NCBI RefSeq assembly: GCF_002234575.2
Contig: NZ_CP022464.2
Location: 2,542,001-2,606,000 of the forward strand
DNA: 64,000 bases
Direction: 5' to 3'
Source: Enterocloster bolteae
GTDB taxonomy: Bacteria; Bacillota; Clostridia; Lachnospirales; Lachnospiraceae
Positions 1 to 8,864 of the stretch are shown one piece after another (the first letter of the stretch is position 1; the number at the start of each line of letters is the position of its first letter). The notes under the pieces are model-generated. The model worked only from the letters and a program-made list of their open reading frames with translations. It did not search any database and was not told the origin of the DNA. Both the position numbers and the translations under genes were made by a program.

Positions 1-935
1 TCGGAAAGATTGCCCACGGCATTGCAGATGACATGCTGACCACCACGGTCATGGCGTGCAGGTGTAAAAAAATACTGGCCCCGGCTATGAACACCAATAT
101 GTACGAGAATCCGATTTTACAGGACAATCTTGATATCTGCAGGCGTTATGGCATGGAAGTTATTACACCGGCCTGGGGATATCTGGCCTGCGGTGACACC
201 GGAGCCGGAAAGATGCCGGAGCCGGAGGTACTCTACGAATATATATTGCGGGAGGCTGGTTATCCAGGAGACCTGGCAGGCAGGCGGATTCTTGTGACAG
301 CCGGCCCCACCAGGGAGTCCATTGACCCGGTGCGCTACATCACAAACCACTCCACCGGCAAGATGGGGTATGCCATTGCCAGGGTGGCAGCCTACAGGGG
401 AGCTGATGTTACCCTGGTAAGCGGCCCTGTGGACCTGCCACGTCCCCTGTTCGTGGAGACTGTTCCGGTGGAGAGCGCCAGGGAGATGTTCGAGGCGGTT
501 ACCGCAAGGAGCGGGGAGCAGGACATCATTGTCAAGGCAGCGGCGGTGGCGGATTACCGGCCTGCCACGGTGGGAACAGAAAAAATCAAGAAATCCGACG
601 GTGATTTATCCATTGCCCTGGAGCGGACCAACGACATCCTGGGATGGCTGGGGCAGAACCGGAGGGACGGACAGTTCCTCTGCGGATTTTCCATGGAGAC
701 CCAGAATATGCTGGAGAATTCCAGGGCCAAGCTGGCAAAAAAGCATATTGACATGATTGTAGCCAACAACCTGAAGGTGGAAGGCGCTGGATTCGGTACG
801 GATACCAATGTGGTGACGCTTATCACAAGGGACAGCGAGACAGAACTTCCCATCATGACCAAGGAAGAGGTAGCTGACTGCCTGCTGACTGAGATTTTAA
901 AAAGGACAAAAGAACAGGACGGAATTCAGGGATAA
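1..935 (+). CDS. coaBC: Phosphopantothenoylcysteine decarboxylase / phosphopantothenate-cysteine ligase, 5'-truncated
   Basis: Bifunctional Dfp enzyme of coenzyme A synthesis: the CoaC part decarboxylates phosphopantothenoylcysteine and the CoaB part makes it from phosphopantothenate and cysteine. The reading frame is open from base 3, upstream of the first ATG at 33, and already encodes family sequence (GKIAHGIADDMLTTT), so the gene starts outside the window. Visible CoaC signatures are the PAMN motif near the start and the ACGDTGAGKMPE substrate-clamp region. The CoaB half begins near the stretch VTAGPTRE and carries KAAAVADYRP and the KIKK segment. The C-terminal end is intact and a terminator-like hairpin follows at 1014-1051. 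Confidence 0.95.
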   Translation, partial: GKIAHGIADDMLTTTVMACRCKKILAPAMNTNMYENPILQDNLDICRRYGMEVITPAWGYLACGDTGAGKMPEPEVLYEYILREAGYPGDLAGRRILVTAGPTRESIDPVRYITNHSTGKMGYAIARVAAYRGADVTLVSGPVDLPRPLFVETVPVESAREMFEAVTARSGEQDIIVKAAAVADYRPATVGTEKIKKSDGDLSIALERTNDILGWLGQNRRDGQFLCGFSMETQNMLENSRAKLAKKHIDMIVANNLKVEGAGFGTDTNVVTLITRDSETELPIMTKEEVADCLLTEILKRTKEQDGIQG

Positions 936-1013
936 AGCCGCAGACGGGCCGGCAGATATCTATAAAAACCATAGTATTCAAATAGCAGAATAGGCGGTAC
1001 AGACAGATAATGA

Positions 1014-1051
1014 GGATTGAATCCCGTATGACACGGGGGTCAGTCCTTTTT
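1014..1051 (+). terminator. Likely intrinsic terminator after coaBC
   Basis: Arms 1014-1027 and 1033-1046 pair with G-U wobbles and one mismatch around a five-base loop, followed by five T. It sits about 80 bp after the coaBC stop. The rest of the gap up to 1200 shows no gene I can support. Confidence 0.6.
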
Positions 1052-1207
1052 CTGTTTCCAGTTTGTCCCCATACGATGCCGGAAAACATACTGATAATGT
1101 CTTAACAAAGTTGTTGTGAAATGTATCTAAAAAAACGCGGAATTCACGGCATATGACCTGCTCATATTGTGAGTTTAGACTAAAATGGCGAAACAAAAAT
1201 TTGAATA

Positions 1208-1236
1208 TTGACTTTGGAACCAGCAGAATATATAAT
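1208..1236 (+). promoter_or_regulatory. rbs operon promoter
   Basis: TTGACT at 1208-1213 and a perfect TATAAT at 1231-1236 are separated by exactly 17 bp, a near-consensus sigma-A promoter. Transcription would begin near 1243, just before the operator at 1246-1263 and about 90 bp before rbsR. Confidence 0.8.
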
Positions 1237-1245
1237 TAAATTATA

Positions 1246-1263
1246 TTTGAAACGGGTTTCAAG
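1246..1263 (+). promoter_or_regulatory. LacI-family operator at the rbs start site
   Basis: TTTGAAACGGGTTTCAAG is an 18-bp near-palindrome with the central CG-rich step typical of LacI/GalR-family operators. It begins about 10 bp after the -10 box, where a bound repressor would block RNA polymerase. It differs at two positions from the perfect palindrome inside rbsD (3616-3633). The probable ligand is RbsR, encoded immediately downstream. Confidence 0.75.
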
Positions 1264-1331
1264 TATAAAACATACAAAGAGCGGAAGAGCCGGAAGGCAT
1301 ATAATCCGCAGACAGGCAGGATGATGGGCTT

Positions 1332-2309
1332 ATGACGGGCATACGCGATGTGGCAAAACTGGCGGGAGTATCCCCCTCAACCGTATCCAGGGTAATGAAC
1401 GGTACGGCCAGGGTGGATGATGAGAAGAGACAGAAGGTGGAACGGGCCATATTAGAAACCGGTTTCAAACCAAATGAGGTGGCCAGGTCCCTTTACAAGC
1501 GTTCGTCCAAAATCATCGGCATACTGGTGCCGAACATCATCAATCCGTTTTTTAATGAGCTGGCAGGAGCTGTGGAGGAGGAATGTGACCGCAGGGGATA
1601 CCGCCTGACGCTCTGCAACTCCAATGATGATTTGGAAAAGGAGAAGCGGAACCTGAGTCTGTTGGAACGGATGAATGCAGACGGAGTTATCCTGATGACC
1701 AACATGGATGAGATACATAAGGAAGTGGGAAACTGCCGGATTCCGGTAGTGATGATTGACCGGCAGATTGAGGGGGGCAAGGAAATTGCCTGTATCCAGT
1801 CCAACCATTACCAGGGCGGGCGGATGTCCGTGGAGCATCTGCTGGAATGCGGGTGCAGGCACATCGTACAGATGAGCGGTCCCCTTCATCTTTCCAGCGC
1901 CAGAAAGCGCCACCAGGGGTACCTGGATGTGTGCAGGGAACGTGGAATCGAGCCTGCCTGGATAGAGGGAGATTACAGCTTTGAGTCGGGAACCGAGATG
2001 GCGGCGCGGCTGCTGGAGCAGTACCCGGATACGGACGGAATCATTGCGGCCAACGATATGGTGGCCATATCGGTTTACAAGGAGCTTCACAGGAAAGGTA
2101 TAAGGGTGCCGGAGGATATGCAGTTAATCGGGTTTGACAACATTTCCCTCAGCAGCCTGTTTACGCCGGAGATTACCACCATTGCCCAGCCCATCAAAAG
2201 GATGGGGCAGGAGGCAGTTCGAATGCTGACCGAATATGTTGCCGGAGCGCAGATTAGCCGGAATAAGGTATTCGATGTCAAGCTGATAAAAAGGGACACA
2301 ACTCTTTAG
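1332..2309 (+). CDS. rbsR: LacI-family ribose operon regulator
   Basis: Transcriptional regulator of 325 residues, the usual LacI/GalR size. The N-terminal helix-turn-helix (about residues 2-50) reads IRDVAKLAGVSPSTVSRVMNG, followed by the hinge motif TGFKPNEVARSL. The rest is a periplasmic-binding-protein-like effector domain (about 60-325). It is first in an rbsRKDACB series, the same order as in Bacillus subtilis, so ribose control is inferred from context. The ATG at 1332 starts directly before the helix-turn-helix; its ribosome site is weak. Its own coding sequence contains GAAACCGGTTTC at 1455-1466, which matches the core of the upstream operator. Confidence 0.9.
   Translation: MTGIRDVAKLAGVSPSTVSRVMNGTARVDDEKRQKVERAILETGFKPNEVARSLYKRSSKIIGILVPNIINPFFNELAGAVEEECDRRGYRLTLCNSNDDLEKEKRNLSLLERMNADGVILMTNMDEIHKEVGNCRIPVVMIDRQIEGGKEIACIQSNHYQGGRMSVEHLLECGCRHIVQMSGPLHLSSARKRHQGYLDVCRERGIEPAWIEGDYSFESGTEMAARLLEQYPDTDGIIAANDMVAISVYKELHRKGIRVPEDMQLIGFDNISLSSLFTPEITTIAQPIKRMGQEAVRMLTEYVAGAQISRNKVFDVKLIKRDTTL
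1455..1466 (+). promoter_or_regulatory. Intragenic operator-like palindrome in rbsR
   Basis: GAAACCGGTTTC is a perfect 12-bp palindrome at the codons for ETGF. The protein motif TGFKPN is conserved in LacI regulators, so the bases may be a by-product of coding. It still matches the core of the operator at 1246-1263 and could act as an auxiliary site about 205 bp downstream. Confidence 0.35.
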
Positions 2310-2402
2310 GGAATGGCCGCAGCGCAGTACCAGGCCATTTCCGGGCATCAAAGGGATAAACTGTAACCATAAAATAAAATGTAAAGCAGAAAAGGAGGAA
2401 TT

Positions 2403-3296
2403 ATGAAGACAGCAGTGGTAGGCAGCATCAACATGGACATGACAGTGACAGCAGAGAGGATTCCCTTAAAGGGGGAAACACTGAAGGGAGAGGACATCCG
2501 CTACATACCCGGAGGAAAGGGCGCCAACCAGGCCGTTGCCATGGCAAAGCTGGGAGCAGATGTGGAGATGTTCGGCTGTGTGGGCGGTGATGAGGCGGGA
2601 AGAAGCCTCATAAAGAACATGGAAGACATGGGAGTGGGAACCACCCACATCAAAGTGGCTCCCGGAGTGAACACAGGATTGGCGGTCATCACTGTGGGGG
2701 ATCATGACAACACTATCGTGGTGGTGGCAGGAGCCAATGACAAGGTGGACCGGGAATATGTGGACAGCATAAGGGATGCTCTGCTGGCATGTGATATCGT
2801 ATTGCTGCAGCATGAGATACCCCAGGATACCATCGAGTATGTAATTGATATCTGCCATGAAAATGGGGTCAAGGTAGTGCTGAATCCAGGACCGGCCAGA
2901 CCGGTGAAGCCGGAAGTCCTGGCAAAGGTGGATTACCTTACGCCAAATGAACATGAGGCAGCCATCCTGTTCGGGGATATGCCCGTGGAGGAGATGCTGA
3001 GGGCACATCCCGGCAAGCTAGTGATTACCCAGGGTTCCAGAGGCGTATCCACATGCCTTCCAACGGGAGAAATACTTACCGTACCAGCCAGGAAAGCCAA
3101 TGTGGTGGATACCACAGGAGCAGGGGATACACTAAACGGTGCATTTACCGTAGAGATTGCGGGGGGCAGCACCATGGAGGAAGCGCTCCGGTTTGCCAAC
3201 ACGGCAGCCAGCCTGTCCACTGAGCGGTTCGGAGCCCAGGGCGGAATGCCTATGCGCAGCCAGGTACTGGAAGCCATGAATCAGGAGAACATGTAA
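2403..3296 (+). CDS. rbsK: Ribokinase
   Basis: Phosphorylates D-ribose to ribose 5-phosphate in the cytoplasm. The 297 residues fit the PfkB/ribokinase family. GGKGANQAVA near residue 40 binds the sugar, and TTGAGDTLNGAF near residue 240 provides the anion hole and catalytic Asp. A strong ribosome site (AAAGGAGGAATT) precedes the ATG. It lies 93 bp after rbsR and 49 bp before rbsD in the same direction. Confidence 0.95.
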   Translation: MKTAVVGSINMDMTVTAERIPLKGETLKGEDIRYIPGGKGANQAVAMAKLGADVEMFGCVGGDEAGRSLIKNMEDMGVGTTHIKVAPGVNTGLAVITVGDHDNTIVVVAGANDKVDREYVDSIRDALLACDIVLLQHEIPQDTIEYVIDICHENGVKVVLNPGPARPVKPEVLAKVDYLTPNEHEAAILFGDMPVEEMLRAHPGKLVITQGSRGVSTCLPTGEILTVPARKANVVDTTGAGDTLNGAFTVEIAGGSTMEEALRFANTAASLSTERFGAQGGMPMRSQVLEAMNQENM

Positions 3297-3345
3297 AGCA
3301 TTGACAAATACGCTTTCGGCGTAAAGAAGACGGAGGAACAAAAAC

Positions 3346-3762
3346 ATGAAGAGACACGGCATACTCAACAGCAATATTTCCAGGGTACTGTCATCCATGG
3401 GGCATACGGACAGAATTGCAATCGCTGACTGCGGACTGCCTGTACCGGAGGGGACAGAGCGCATTGATTTGGCTGTGACATTTGGAAATCCCCGGTTTAT
3501 GGACGTCTTGAAAGCGGTTTCAAGTGATATGAAAATAGAAGCAGTGGTTCTGGCAGAGGAAATCAAAGAACAGAATCCACAAATCCTGGAAGAAATCCAG
3601 GAGCTTTTTGCCAGCTTTGAAACCGGTTTCAAACCGGAAAAGGTGGAATTTGTCCCGCATACACGCTTTAAGGAGATGACAAAGGAATGCAGGGCCGTTA
3701 TCAGGACAGGAGAGACAACGCCCTATGCCAACATCATCCTGCAGTCCGGCTGTATCTTTTAA
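3346..3762 (+). CDS. rbsD: D-ribose pyranase
   Basis: Interconverts the pyranose and furanose forms of ribose so that ribokinase receives its substrate. The 138 residues match the family length. The GHTD motif near residue 20 carries the catalytic His, RIDLAV follows, and the C-terminal TTPYANIIL is the conserved family ending. The poorly conserved middle segment (ETGFKPEKV) is encoded by a perfect 18-bp palindrome at 3616-3633, which is a separate regulatory candidate. Confidence 0.95.
   Translation: MKRHGILNSNISRVLSSMGHTDRIAIADCGLPVPEGTERIDLAVTFGNPRFMDVLKAVSSDMKIEAVVLAEEIKEQNPQILEEIQELFASFETGFKPEKVEFVPHTRFKEMTKECRAVIRTGETTPYANIILQSGCIF
3616..3633 (+). promoter_or_regulatory. Perfect 18-bp LacI/CcpA-type palindrome inside rbsD
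   Basis: TTTGAAACCGGTTTCAAA is its own reverse complement. It matches the RbsR operator candidate at 16 of 18 positions. Its inner 14 bp also fit the CcpA cre consensus TGWAANCGNTNWCA exactly. It lies about 157 bp before rbsA, within a variable part of rbsD. It may bind RbsR, CcpA or both. Confidence 0.5.
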
Positions 3763-3789
3763 AGCAGAATTTATCTGGAGGGAAACAAC

Positions 3790-5283
3790 ATGAAAATTGA
3801 AATGAAAGGAATCAACAAATCCTTTGGGCAGAACCAGGTCCTAAAGGACGCCGGCTTTGTGCTGGACGACGGGGAAGTACACGCCCTGATGGGAGAAAAC
3901 GGCGCAGGCAAGTCCACGCTGATGAAAATTCTGACCGGCGTCTACACCCGCGACAGGGGCACCGTCATAGTGGACGGAAAAGAAGTGACCTACAAAAGTC
4001 CCCAGGAAGCGGAACGGGCAGGTATTGTCTTTATCCAGCAGGAGCTGAACGTGCTGTTTGACCTGACGGTGGAAGAAAACCTTTTCCTGGGAAAGGAAAT
4101 CAAAAAGGGATTTGGAATATGCGACCGGAAGGCCATGAGGGCAAAGGCCGAGGAAACCTTAAAACGTCTGGGAGTCAGCATTCCCACGGACAAGGTGATG
4201 TCTGAGCTCTCCGTGGGACAGCAGCAGATGATAGAAATTTGTAAGGCCCTGATGGTGGACGCAAAAGTCATCATCATGGATGAACCCACGGCAGCCCTTA
4301 CCCAGAGCGAGACAGAGGTGCTGTTTGAGGTCATGCAGTCCCTGCGAAAAAAGGGAGTGTCCATCGTCTATATATCCCACCGCATGGAGGAAATCTTTGA
4401 GCTTTGCGACCGCATTTCCGTTCTCAGGGACGGCACATACATAGGCACAAAGAAGATTCCGGAAACCAATATGAATGAAATCGTCAAAATGATGATTGGC
4501 CGTGAAATCGGCGAGCGGTATCCCAAACGTGACTGCGCCATTGGAGACGAGGTATTCCGGGTGGAGGGCCTCACAAAGGAGGGGGTGTTCCGCGATGTGG
4601 ATTTCTCGGTAAAGGCTGGCGAGGTGCTGGGGGTATCCGGGCTGATGGGAGCGGGGCGCACGGAAATCATGCAGGCTATTTTCGGAAACCTGCCCTACGA
4701 CAGAGGCAGCATTTTTATCAACGGAAAGCAGGAGGTGATTAAGAATCCCCTGCAGGCCATTGAACATGGAATCGGCTTCATAACAGAGGACCGCAAGACA
4801 GAGGGACTTCTGCTGGAGGAGAGCATTGAGAAAAATGTATCCCTGACCAATCTGGGGCGTATCTCTGGCAAGAGCAAGGTGGTAATCAGCAGGGAGAAGG
4901 AAAAAGGGCTGGTCACAAAGGCCATAGAGGAGCTTCATATCAGGTGCTTCGGGCCAGGACATGAGTGTGTGAACTTAAGCGGCGGCAACCAGCAGAAGGT
5001 GGTATTCGCAAAATGGATTTACACAGAACCCAGAATACTGATTCTGGATGAGCCCACAAGAGGCGTGGACATAGGCGCCAAGAAGGAAATATACAGCATT
5101 ATAAACCAGCTGGCAAAAAAGGGGGTTGCTATCATCATGGTGTCCTCTGAACTGCCGGAGGTATTGGGAATGAGCGACCGGATTATGGTGGTGCGGGAAG
5201 GTTTGGTCAGGGGAATCATCGGCCAGGCTGAGGCTGACCAGGAGAAGATAATGACATTGGCTACGGGAGGTACCTTATCATGA
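3790..5283 (+). CDS. rbsA: Ribose ABC transporter, double ATP-binding subunit
   Basis: Cytoplasmic ATPase of 497 residues with two fused nucleotide-binding domains, as in all RbsA/MglA-type sugar importers. Domain 1 has Walker A GENGAGKST (about residue 35), signature LSVGQQQ and Walker B IIMDEPTAAL. Domain 2 has the usual degenerate P-loop GLMGAGRTE, signature LSGGNQQK and Walker B LILDEPTRGVD. It follows rbsD by 27 bp and overlaps rbsC by 4 bp (ATGA), indicating translational coupling. Confidence 0.95.
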   Translation: MKIEMKGINKSFGQNQVLKDAGFVLDDGEVHALMGENGAGKSTLMKILTGVYTRDRGTVIVDGKEVTYKSPQEAERAGIVFIQQELNVLFDLTVEENLFLGKEIKKGFGICDRKAMRAKAEETLKRLGVSIPTDKVMSELSVGQQQMIEICKALMVDAKVIIMDEPTAALTQSETEVLFEVMQSLRKKGVSIVYISHRMEEIFELCDRISVLRDGTYIGTKKIPETNMNEIVKMMIGREIGERYPKRDCAIGDEVFRVEGLTKEGVFRDVDFSVKAGEVLGVSGLMGAGRTEIMQAIFGNLPYDRGSIFINGKQEVIKNPLQAIEHGIGFITEDRKTEGLLLEESIEKNVSLTNLGRISGKSKVVISREKEKGLVTKAIEELHIRCFGPGHECVNLSGGNQQKVVFAKWIYTEPRILILDEPTRGVDIGAKKEIYSIINQLAKKGVAIIMVSSELPEVLGMSDRIMVVREGLVRGIIGQAEADQEKIMTLATGGTLS

Positions 5284-6221
5284 ATGAAAATAAGAATAAA
5301 GTCATCAATTACGCCCAGGATTTTGGAGCGCTCATCGCCCTTATCCTGCTGGTGGCAGGCATCAGCATTGCCAGCCCAAGTTTCCGCACCGGGGCCAATT
5401 TCCTGTCCCTGCTGCGCCAGTCTTCCATTAACGGACTCATTGCCTTCGGCATGACCTTTGTCATACTGACGGACGCCATTGACTTGTCCGTGGGCTCGGT
5501 GCTGGCCCTCAGCACGGCTCTGTGCGCCGGAATGATTTCGGCAGGGGTTCCGGCTGGGCTGGCCATGATTCTGGCACTGGTCCTGGGCTGCGCCATGGGC
5601 GTTATCAGCGGCGTCATGGTCACCAAGGGACGTCTGCAGCCATTTATCGCAACCCTCATTACCATGACGGTATACCGCGGCCTGACCATGATATACACCA
5701 ACGGAAAGCCAATCTCCAACCTGGGAGACAGCTTCATCCTGAAGGTGGTTGGAAAGGGGAAGTTCTACGGCGTTCCGATTCCGGTCATCCTTTTGATACT
5801 CCTGTTCCTGCTCTTTTATTTCCTGTTAAATAAGACCACCTTCGGACGCAGGATTTACGCCACCGGAAGCAACTGGAAATCCGCCAAGCTGGCTGGCGTA
5901 AACATACACAGGACAAAGATCATCGCCTATGCCATATCCGGCACCATGGCGGCATTATCCGGACTGATTCTGCTATCCAGACTGGGCTCCGCACAGCCTA
6001 CCCTTGGAAACGGCTATGAGCTGGACGCCATTGCCGCAGTGGCCCTGGGAGGCACCAGCATGAGCGGCGGCAGGGGAAAAATCTACGGAACCCTGATTGG
6101 CGTACTGATTATCGCGGTGCTGAACAACGGCCTTAACATCCTTGGCGTATCTTCCTACTATCAGGACGTAATCAAGGGTCTGGTCATCCTGATTGCCGTA
6201 CTCTCAGACCGCAAGAGATAG
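5280..6221 (+). CDS. rbsC: Ribose ABC transporter permease
   Basis: Membrane subunit of the ribose importer, 313 residues, with many hydrophobic segments spread over the whole length. The family segment GMTFVILTDAIDLSVGSVLAL is recognisable near residue 58. GTSMSGGRGKIYGTLIG near residue 260 lies in the conserved C-terminal region of this permease family. The ATG overlaps the rbsA stop. Confidence 0.93.
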   Translation: MNENKNKVINYAQDFGALIALILLVAGISIASPSFRTGANFLSLLRQSSINGLIAFGMTFVILTDAIDLSVGSVLALSTALCAGMISAGVPAGLAMILALVLGCAMGVISGVMVTKGRLQPFIATLITMTVYRGLTMIYTNGKPISNLGDSFILKVVGKGKFYGVPIPVILLILLFLLFYFLLNKTTFGRRIYATGSNWKSAKLAGVNIHRTKIIAYAISGTMAALSGLILLSRLGSAQPTLGNGYELDAIAAVALGGTSMSGGRGKIYGTLIGVLIIAVLNNGLNILGVSSYYQDVIKGLVILIAVLSDRKR

Positions 6222-6289
6222 GAAAACAGTACACAGCACACAGAAATCTGATATGAAATTAAGAATATGAATTTTGGGAGGGAAAGACC

Positions 6290-7207
6290 GTGAAGATTAA
6301 GAAAATACTGGCACTTATGGCAGCAGGCACAATGCTTATGACAATGGGAGGCTGCAACGCCATCACCATTGACGGGGAAGAAAATGTCAGGGAGGGAAGC
6401 AGCGGAAACGTGATTGGTTTCTCTGTCTCCACCCTGAACAACCCGTTTTTCGTGACCCTGACAGAAGGAGCCAGAAAAGCCGCGACAGAGAATAACGTGG
6501 AGCTGGTGGTTGTGGACGCCGGAGACGACGCTGCCAAACAGACCAGCGACATCGAGGATTTGGTGTCCAGAAATGTGGGCGTGCTGATTGTCAACCCGGT
6601 GGATTCAGATGCGGTTGCACCGGCGGTAAAGAGCGCCATGTCCCAGGGGATCAAGGTGATTGCAGTGGACCGCGGGGTCAACGGGGTAGATGTGGACTGC
6701 CAGATTGCCTCAGATAATGTGGCAGGAGCCAGGATGGCAACAGAGTATCTCATGGATCTTGTGGGAGAAGGCGCCAAGGTAGCTGAATTACAGGGAGTGC
6801 CTGGGGCTTCGGCCACCATTGACAGGGGAGCGGGCTTCCACCAGGTGGCAGACCAATCCCTCCAGGTGGCTGCCAGCCAGACCGCTAATTTCAACCGTGC
6901 CGAGGGTATGACGGTTATGGAGAACATACTTCAGTCCGACGGAACCATCAAAGGTGTGTTTGCCCACAATGACGAGATGGCCCTTGGGGCAGTGGAAGCA
7001 GTTGCTGCCTCCGGAAAGGACATAAAGATTGTGGGATTTGACGCCACGGACGACGCCCAGAAGGCGGTGAAGGACGGCAAAATGGCGGCCACGGTAGCCC
7101 AGAAGCCAGATAAGATGGGCGAGACAGCCATCGGGACAGCTGTCAAAATCATGGCAGGGGAGACAGTGGAGAAATCCATACCCGTGGAAGTGGAGCTGAT
7201 TAAATAG
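6290..7207 (+). CDS. rbsB: Ribose-binding lipoprotein
   Basis: Extracellular solute-binding subunit, 305 residues. The GTG start at 6290 follows GGGAGGGAAAG. The signal peptide ends in a lipobox with Cys22 (TMGGC), so the protein should be lipid-anchored. The mature part is a type-I periplasmic-binding fold with NNPFFVTL and IGFDATDDAQ, typical of RbsB. It closes the operon and is followed by a terminator. Confidence 0.93.
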   Translation: MKIKKILALMAAGTMLMTMGGCNAITIDGEENVREGSSGNVIGFSVSTLNNPFFVTLTEGARKAATENNVELVVVDAGDDAAKQTSDIEDLVSRNVGVLIVNPVDSDAVAPAVKSAMSQGIKVIAVDRGVNGVDVDCQIASDNVAGARMATEYLMDLVGEGAKVAELQGVPGASATIDRGAGFHQVADQSLQVAASQTANFNRAEGMTVMENILQSDGTIKGVFAHNDEMALGAVEAVAASGKDIKIVGFDATDDAQKAVKDGKMAATVAQKPDKMGETAIGTAVKIMAGETVEKSIPVEVELIK

Positions 7208-7229
7208 TTTCAACAGATTGACACATGAG

Positions 7230-7277
7230 AAATGGACCCTTCAGAACCGGAATTTCCGGGCTGGAACGGGTCCATTT
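7230..7277 (+). terminator. Terminator after rbsB
   Basis: AAATGGACCC at 7230-7239 pairs perfectly with GGGTCCATTT at 7268-7277, and an inner pairing of CCGGAA with TTCCGG lies within the loop. The T-tract is only TTT, and another T-rich stretch follows at 7293-7301. It lies between convergent genes and may serve both. Confidence 0.65.
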
Positions 7278-7336
7278 TCGCCTGTATATTACTATTTTTT
7301 TAATGCCTGTTTTTTATCCCTGTCATGCTCCGGGGC

Positions 7337-8566
7337 TTACCATGTCTTTTCAAGTTCCGTCTTAAAGTCTACTGAGTAAGGATTGTCCTCCCTGGTCTTT
7401 AAATCCTCATAGAGCGCCCTGCGCTCGTCGGCGCTTTCCTCGGCCCAGTACTCATAGCCCCGCATATAGCTTGACATCAAATCATCCCAGGATTCAAATA
7501 AGGGCTGCATGGTCCGGGCGATTTCCAGGGATTTATCCAGTGCCTCCTGTTCTGTGTAGTAGCCGGCCAGATAGTAAAAGCTCATCAGGTTCATGGCGCG
7601 GCAGTAGTCCCAGCCTGCAATGGCGTCAGGGCCGTACTGCTCATAGAAGCCGAACATATCCGCATAATTTTGGGCCTCATCCGCAGTCATCTGAAACTGG
7701 TCCAGCAGGAAAGCGCTTCTCTCATTCGGGGCTATGTCCCGGATGCCTGCTTCTTCCAGGTATGCCATGTCCTCAGCAAAGGTATCGCGGTGGCCCTCGG
7801 TCAGAATCCAGTCCAGGGTGCTGTCTGCTGTGGCGCGGTCTGTAACGCTCCACCATTCTTCCAGGGATTTCTGCTCCATGGCCATGACATCATCATTGGC
7901 TGCCAGGCCGGCAAAACGGTTGTAGTCCCAGCCGTTTAAGTCCGTGAGGACCGCGTAGGAAGCATTGAACCAGCGAATGGTATCCGTCAGCTTTGCGGTG
8001 GTTCTGTCTTCCACCTCAGGAGCACTTTCGCGGAATTTAGAACAGGAGACCTTGAAGGATGCAATCTTGCTGTCATTCATCTTGTCCGCCGCATAGGCCA
8101 TGGAGTAGTAGGCATAGTCTGTCTCCCCATATACAATATAGGCATCCACCTTGGTGCTGTCCACGGACATCCTTCCGGTTATGGCGGTTACATTGGTCAT
8201 GCCCGGTACCTCCGGTGCCTCGGCTTTGGTCTCGCCGGACAGATTGTAGCTGGTCTTAATAATATCCTTCACATCCTCCATGCTGCCGGCCTGGCTGGAG
8301 GGGCCGTTTTTGATGAACTGGAGCAGGAACACGGCGTTGTCTTCTCTGCTGCTGGCGGCAATCAGCCATCCGTCCATGGGTGCCTCCTGGGTTTTCCAGG
8401 ACTTGTCCAGATAAATGGACGCAGTGTCATCCGGTGTGGAGAATTCCTGCATCTGGGCCAGCATATCCTCCGGGGTTTTGGCCCCGCAGCCCTGCAGGGC
8501 TGCGGATGCCAGGGCAGCCGTGAGGCAGAATAACAGGGCCAGTTTCTTTGGTTTTGTGCATTTCAT
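7337..8566 (-). CDS. DUF1266-type lipoprotein
   Basis: 409-residue exported lipoprotein of unknown function. The signal peptide ends in a lipobox with Cys27 (LQGC). The N-terminal half (about 30-180) shows no family I recognise. The C-terminal half has features of DUF1266 proteins: repeated tryptophans, WILTEGHRD, then GWDYCRAMNLMSFYYLAGY and SWDDLMSSYMRGYEYW. Those proteins are often encoded as small helical domains in bacteria and lack a known reaction. It stands alone, convergent with the rbs operon and divergent from prfC. The DUF assignment is from memory of the motif pattern. Confidence 0.7.
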   Translation of the reverse strand: MKCTKPKKLALLFCLTAALASAALQGCGAKTPEDMLAQMQEFSTPDDTASIYLDKSWKTQEAPMDGWLIAASSREDNAVFLLQFIKNGPSSQAGSMEDVKDIIKTSYNLSGETKAEAPEVPGMTNVTAITGRMSVDSTKVDAYIVYGETDYAYYSMAYAADKMNDSKIASFKVSCSKFRESAPEVEDRTTAKLTDTIRWFNASYAVLTDLNGWDYNRFAGLAANDDVMAMEQKSLEEWWSVTDRATADSTLDWILTEGHRDTFAEDMAYLEEAGIRDIAPNERSAFLLDQFQMTADEAQNYADMFGFYEQYGPDAIAGWDYCRAMNLMSFYYLAGYYTEQEALDKSLEIARTMQPLFESWDDLMSSYMRGYEYWAEESADERRALYEDLKTREDNPYSVDFKTELEKTW

Positions 8567-8760
8567 GCTTTTTTCCTCTCTTTGTGGGCCTTACGGGTCC
8601 GTTTATAGTAACAGAAGGGGGGTGGATCTTATGAGTACAGTATACTATAGAATCATCCCTGCCGGCAACGGCAATTTACAGAGATTTCCATAGAAGGGAG
8701 GCTGACGGGCAGAACTAAAAACAGAACCAAAAACAGAGGGAAAATCAAAAGCCAAAGGCC

Positions 8761-8789
8761 TTGACTTATGTTTCCAATCATAATAGAAT
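8761..8789 (+). promoter_or_regulatory. prfC promoter
   Basis: TTGACT at 8761-8766 and TAGAAT at 8784-8789 are 17 bp apart. The start would be near 8796. A nine-pair hairpin (8808-8816 with 8820-8828) then lies at the very 5' end of the mRNA, and may stabilise the transcript. Confidence 0.65.
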
Positions 8790-8864
8790 AAAAATTGGAT
8801 GATTTTGGGCGTACTTCCAAAGTACGTCCATCTTTTACTCAATGGAAAACGGAGGACGAATAAC

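Noticed and set aside
4159..4962. 267-codon antisense frame inside rbsA
   Set aside because: It overlaps an intact, clearly conserved ATPase gene; its composition is that of a reverse-frame artefact.
8808..8828. Hairpin before prfC considered as a terminator or attenuator
   Set aside because: It lacks a proper T-run and lies at the very 5' end of the predicted transcript; a stabilising role is simpler.
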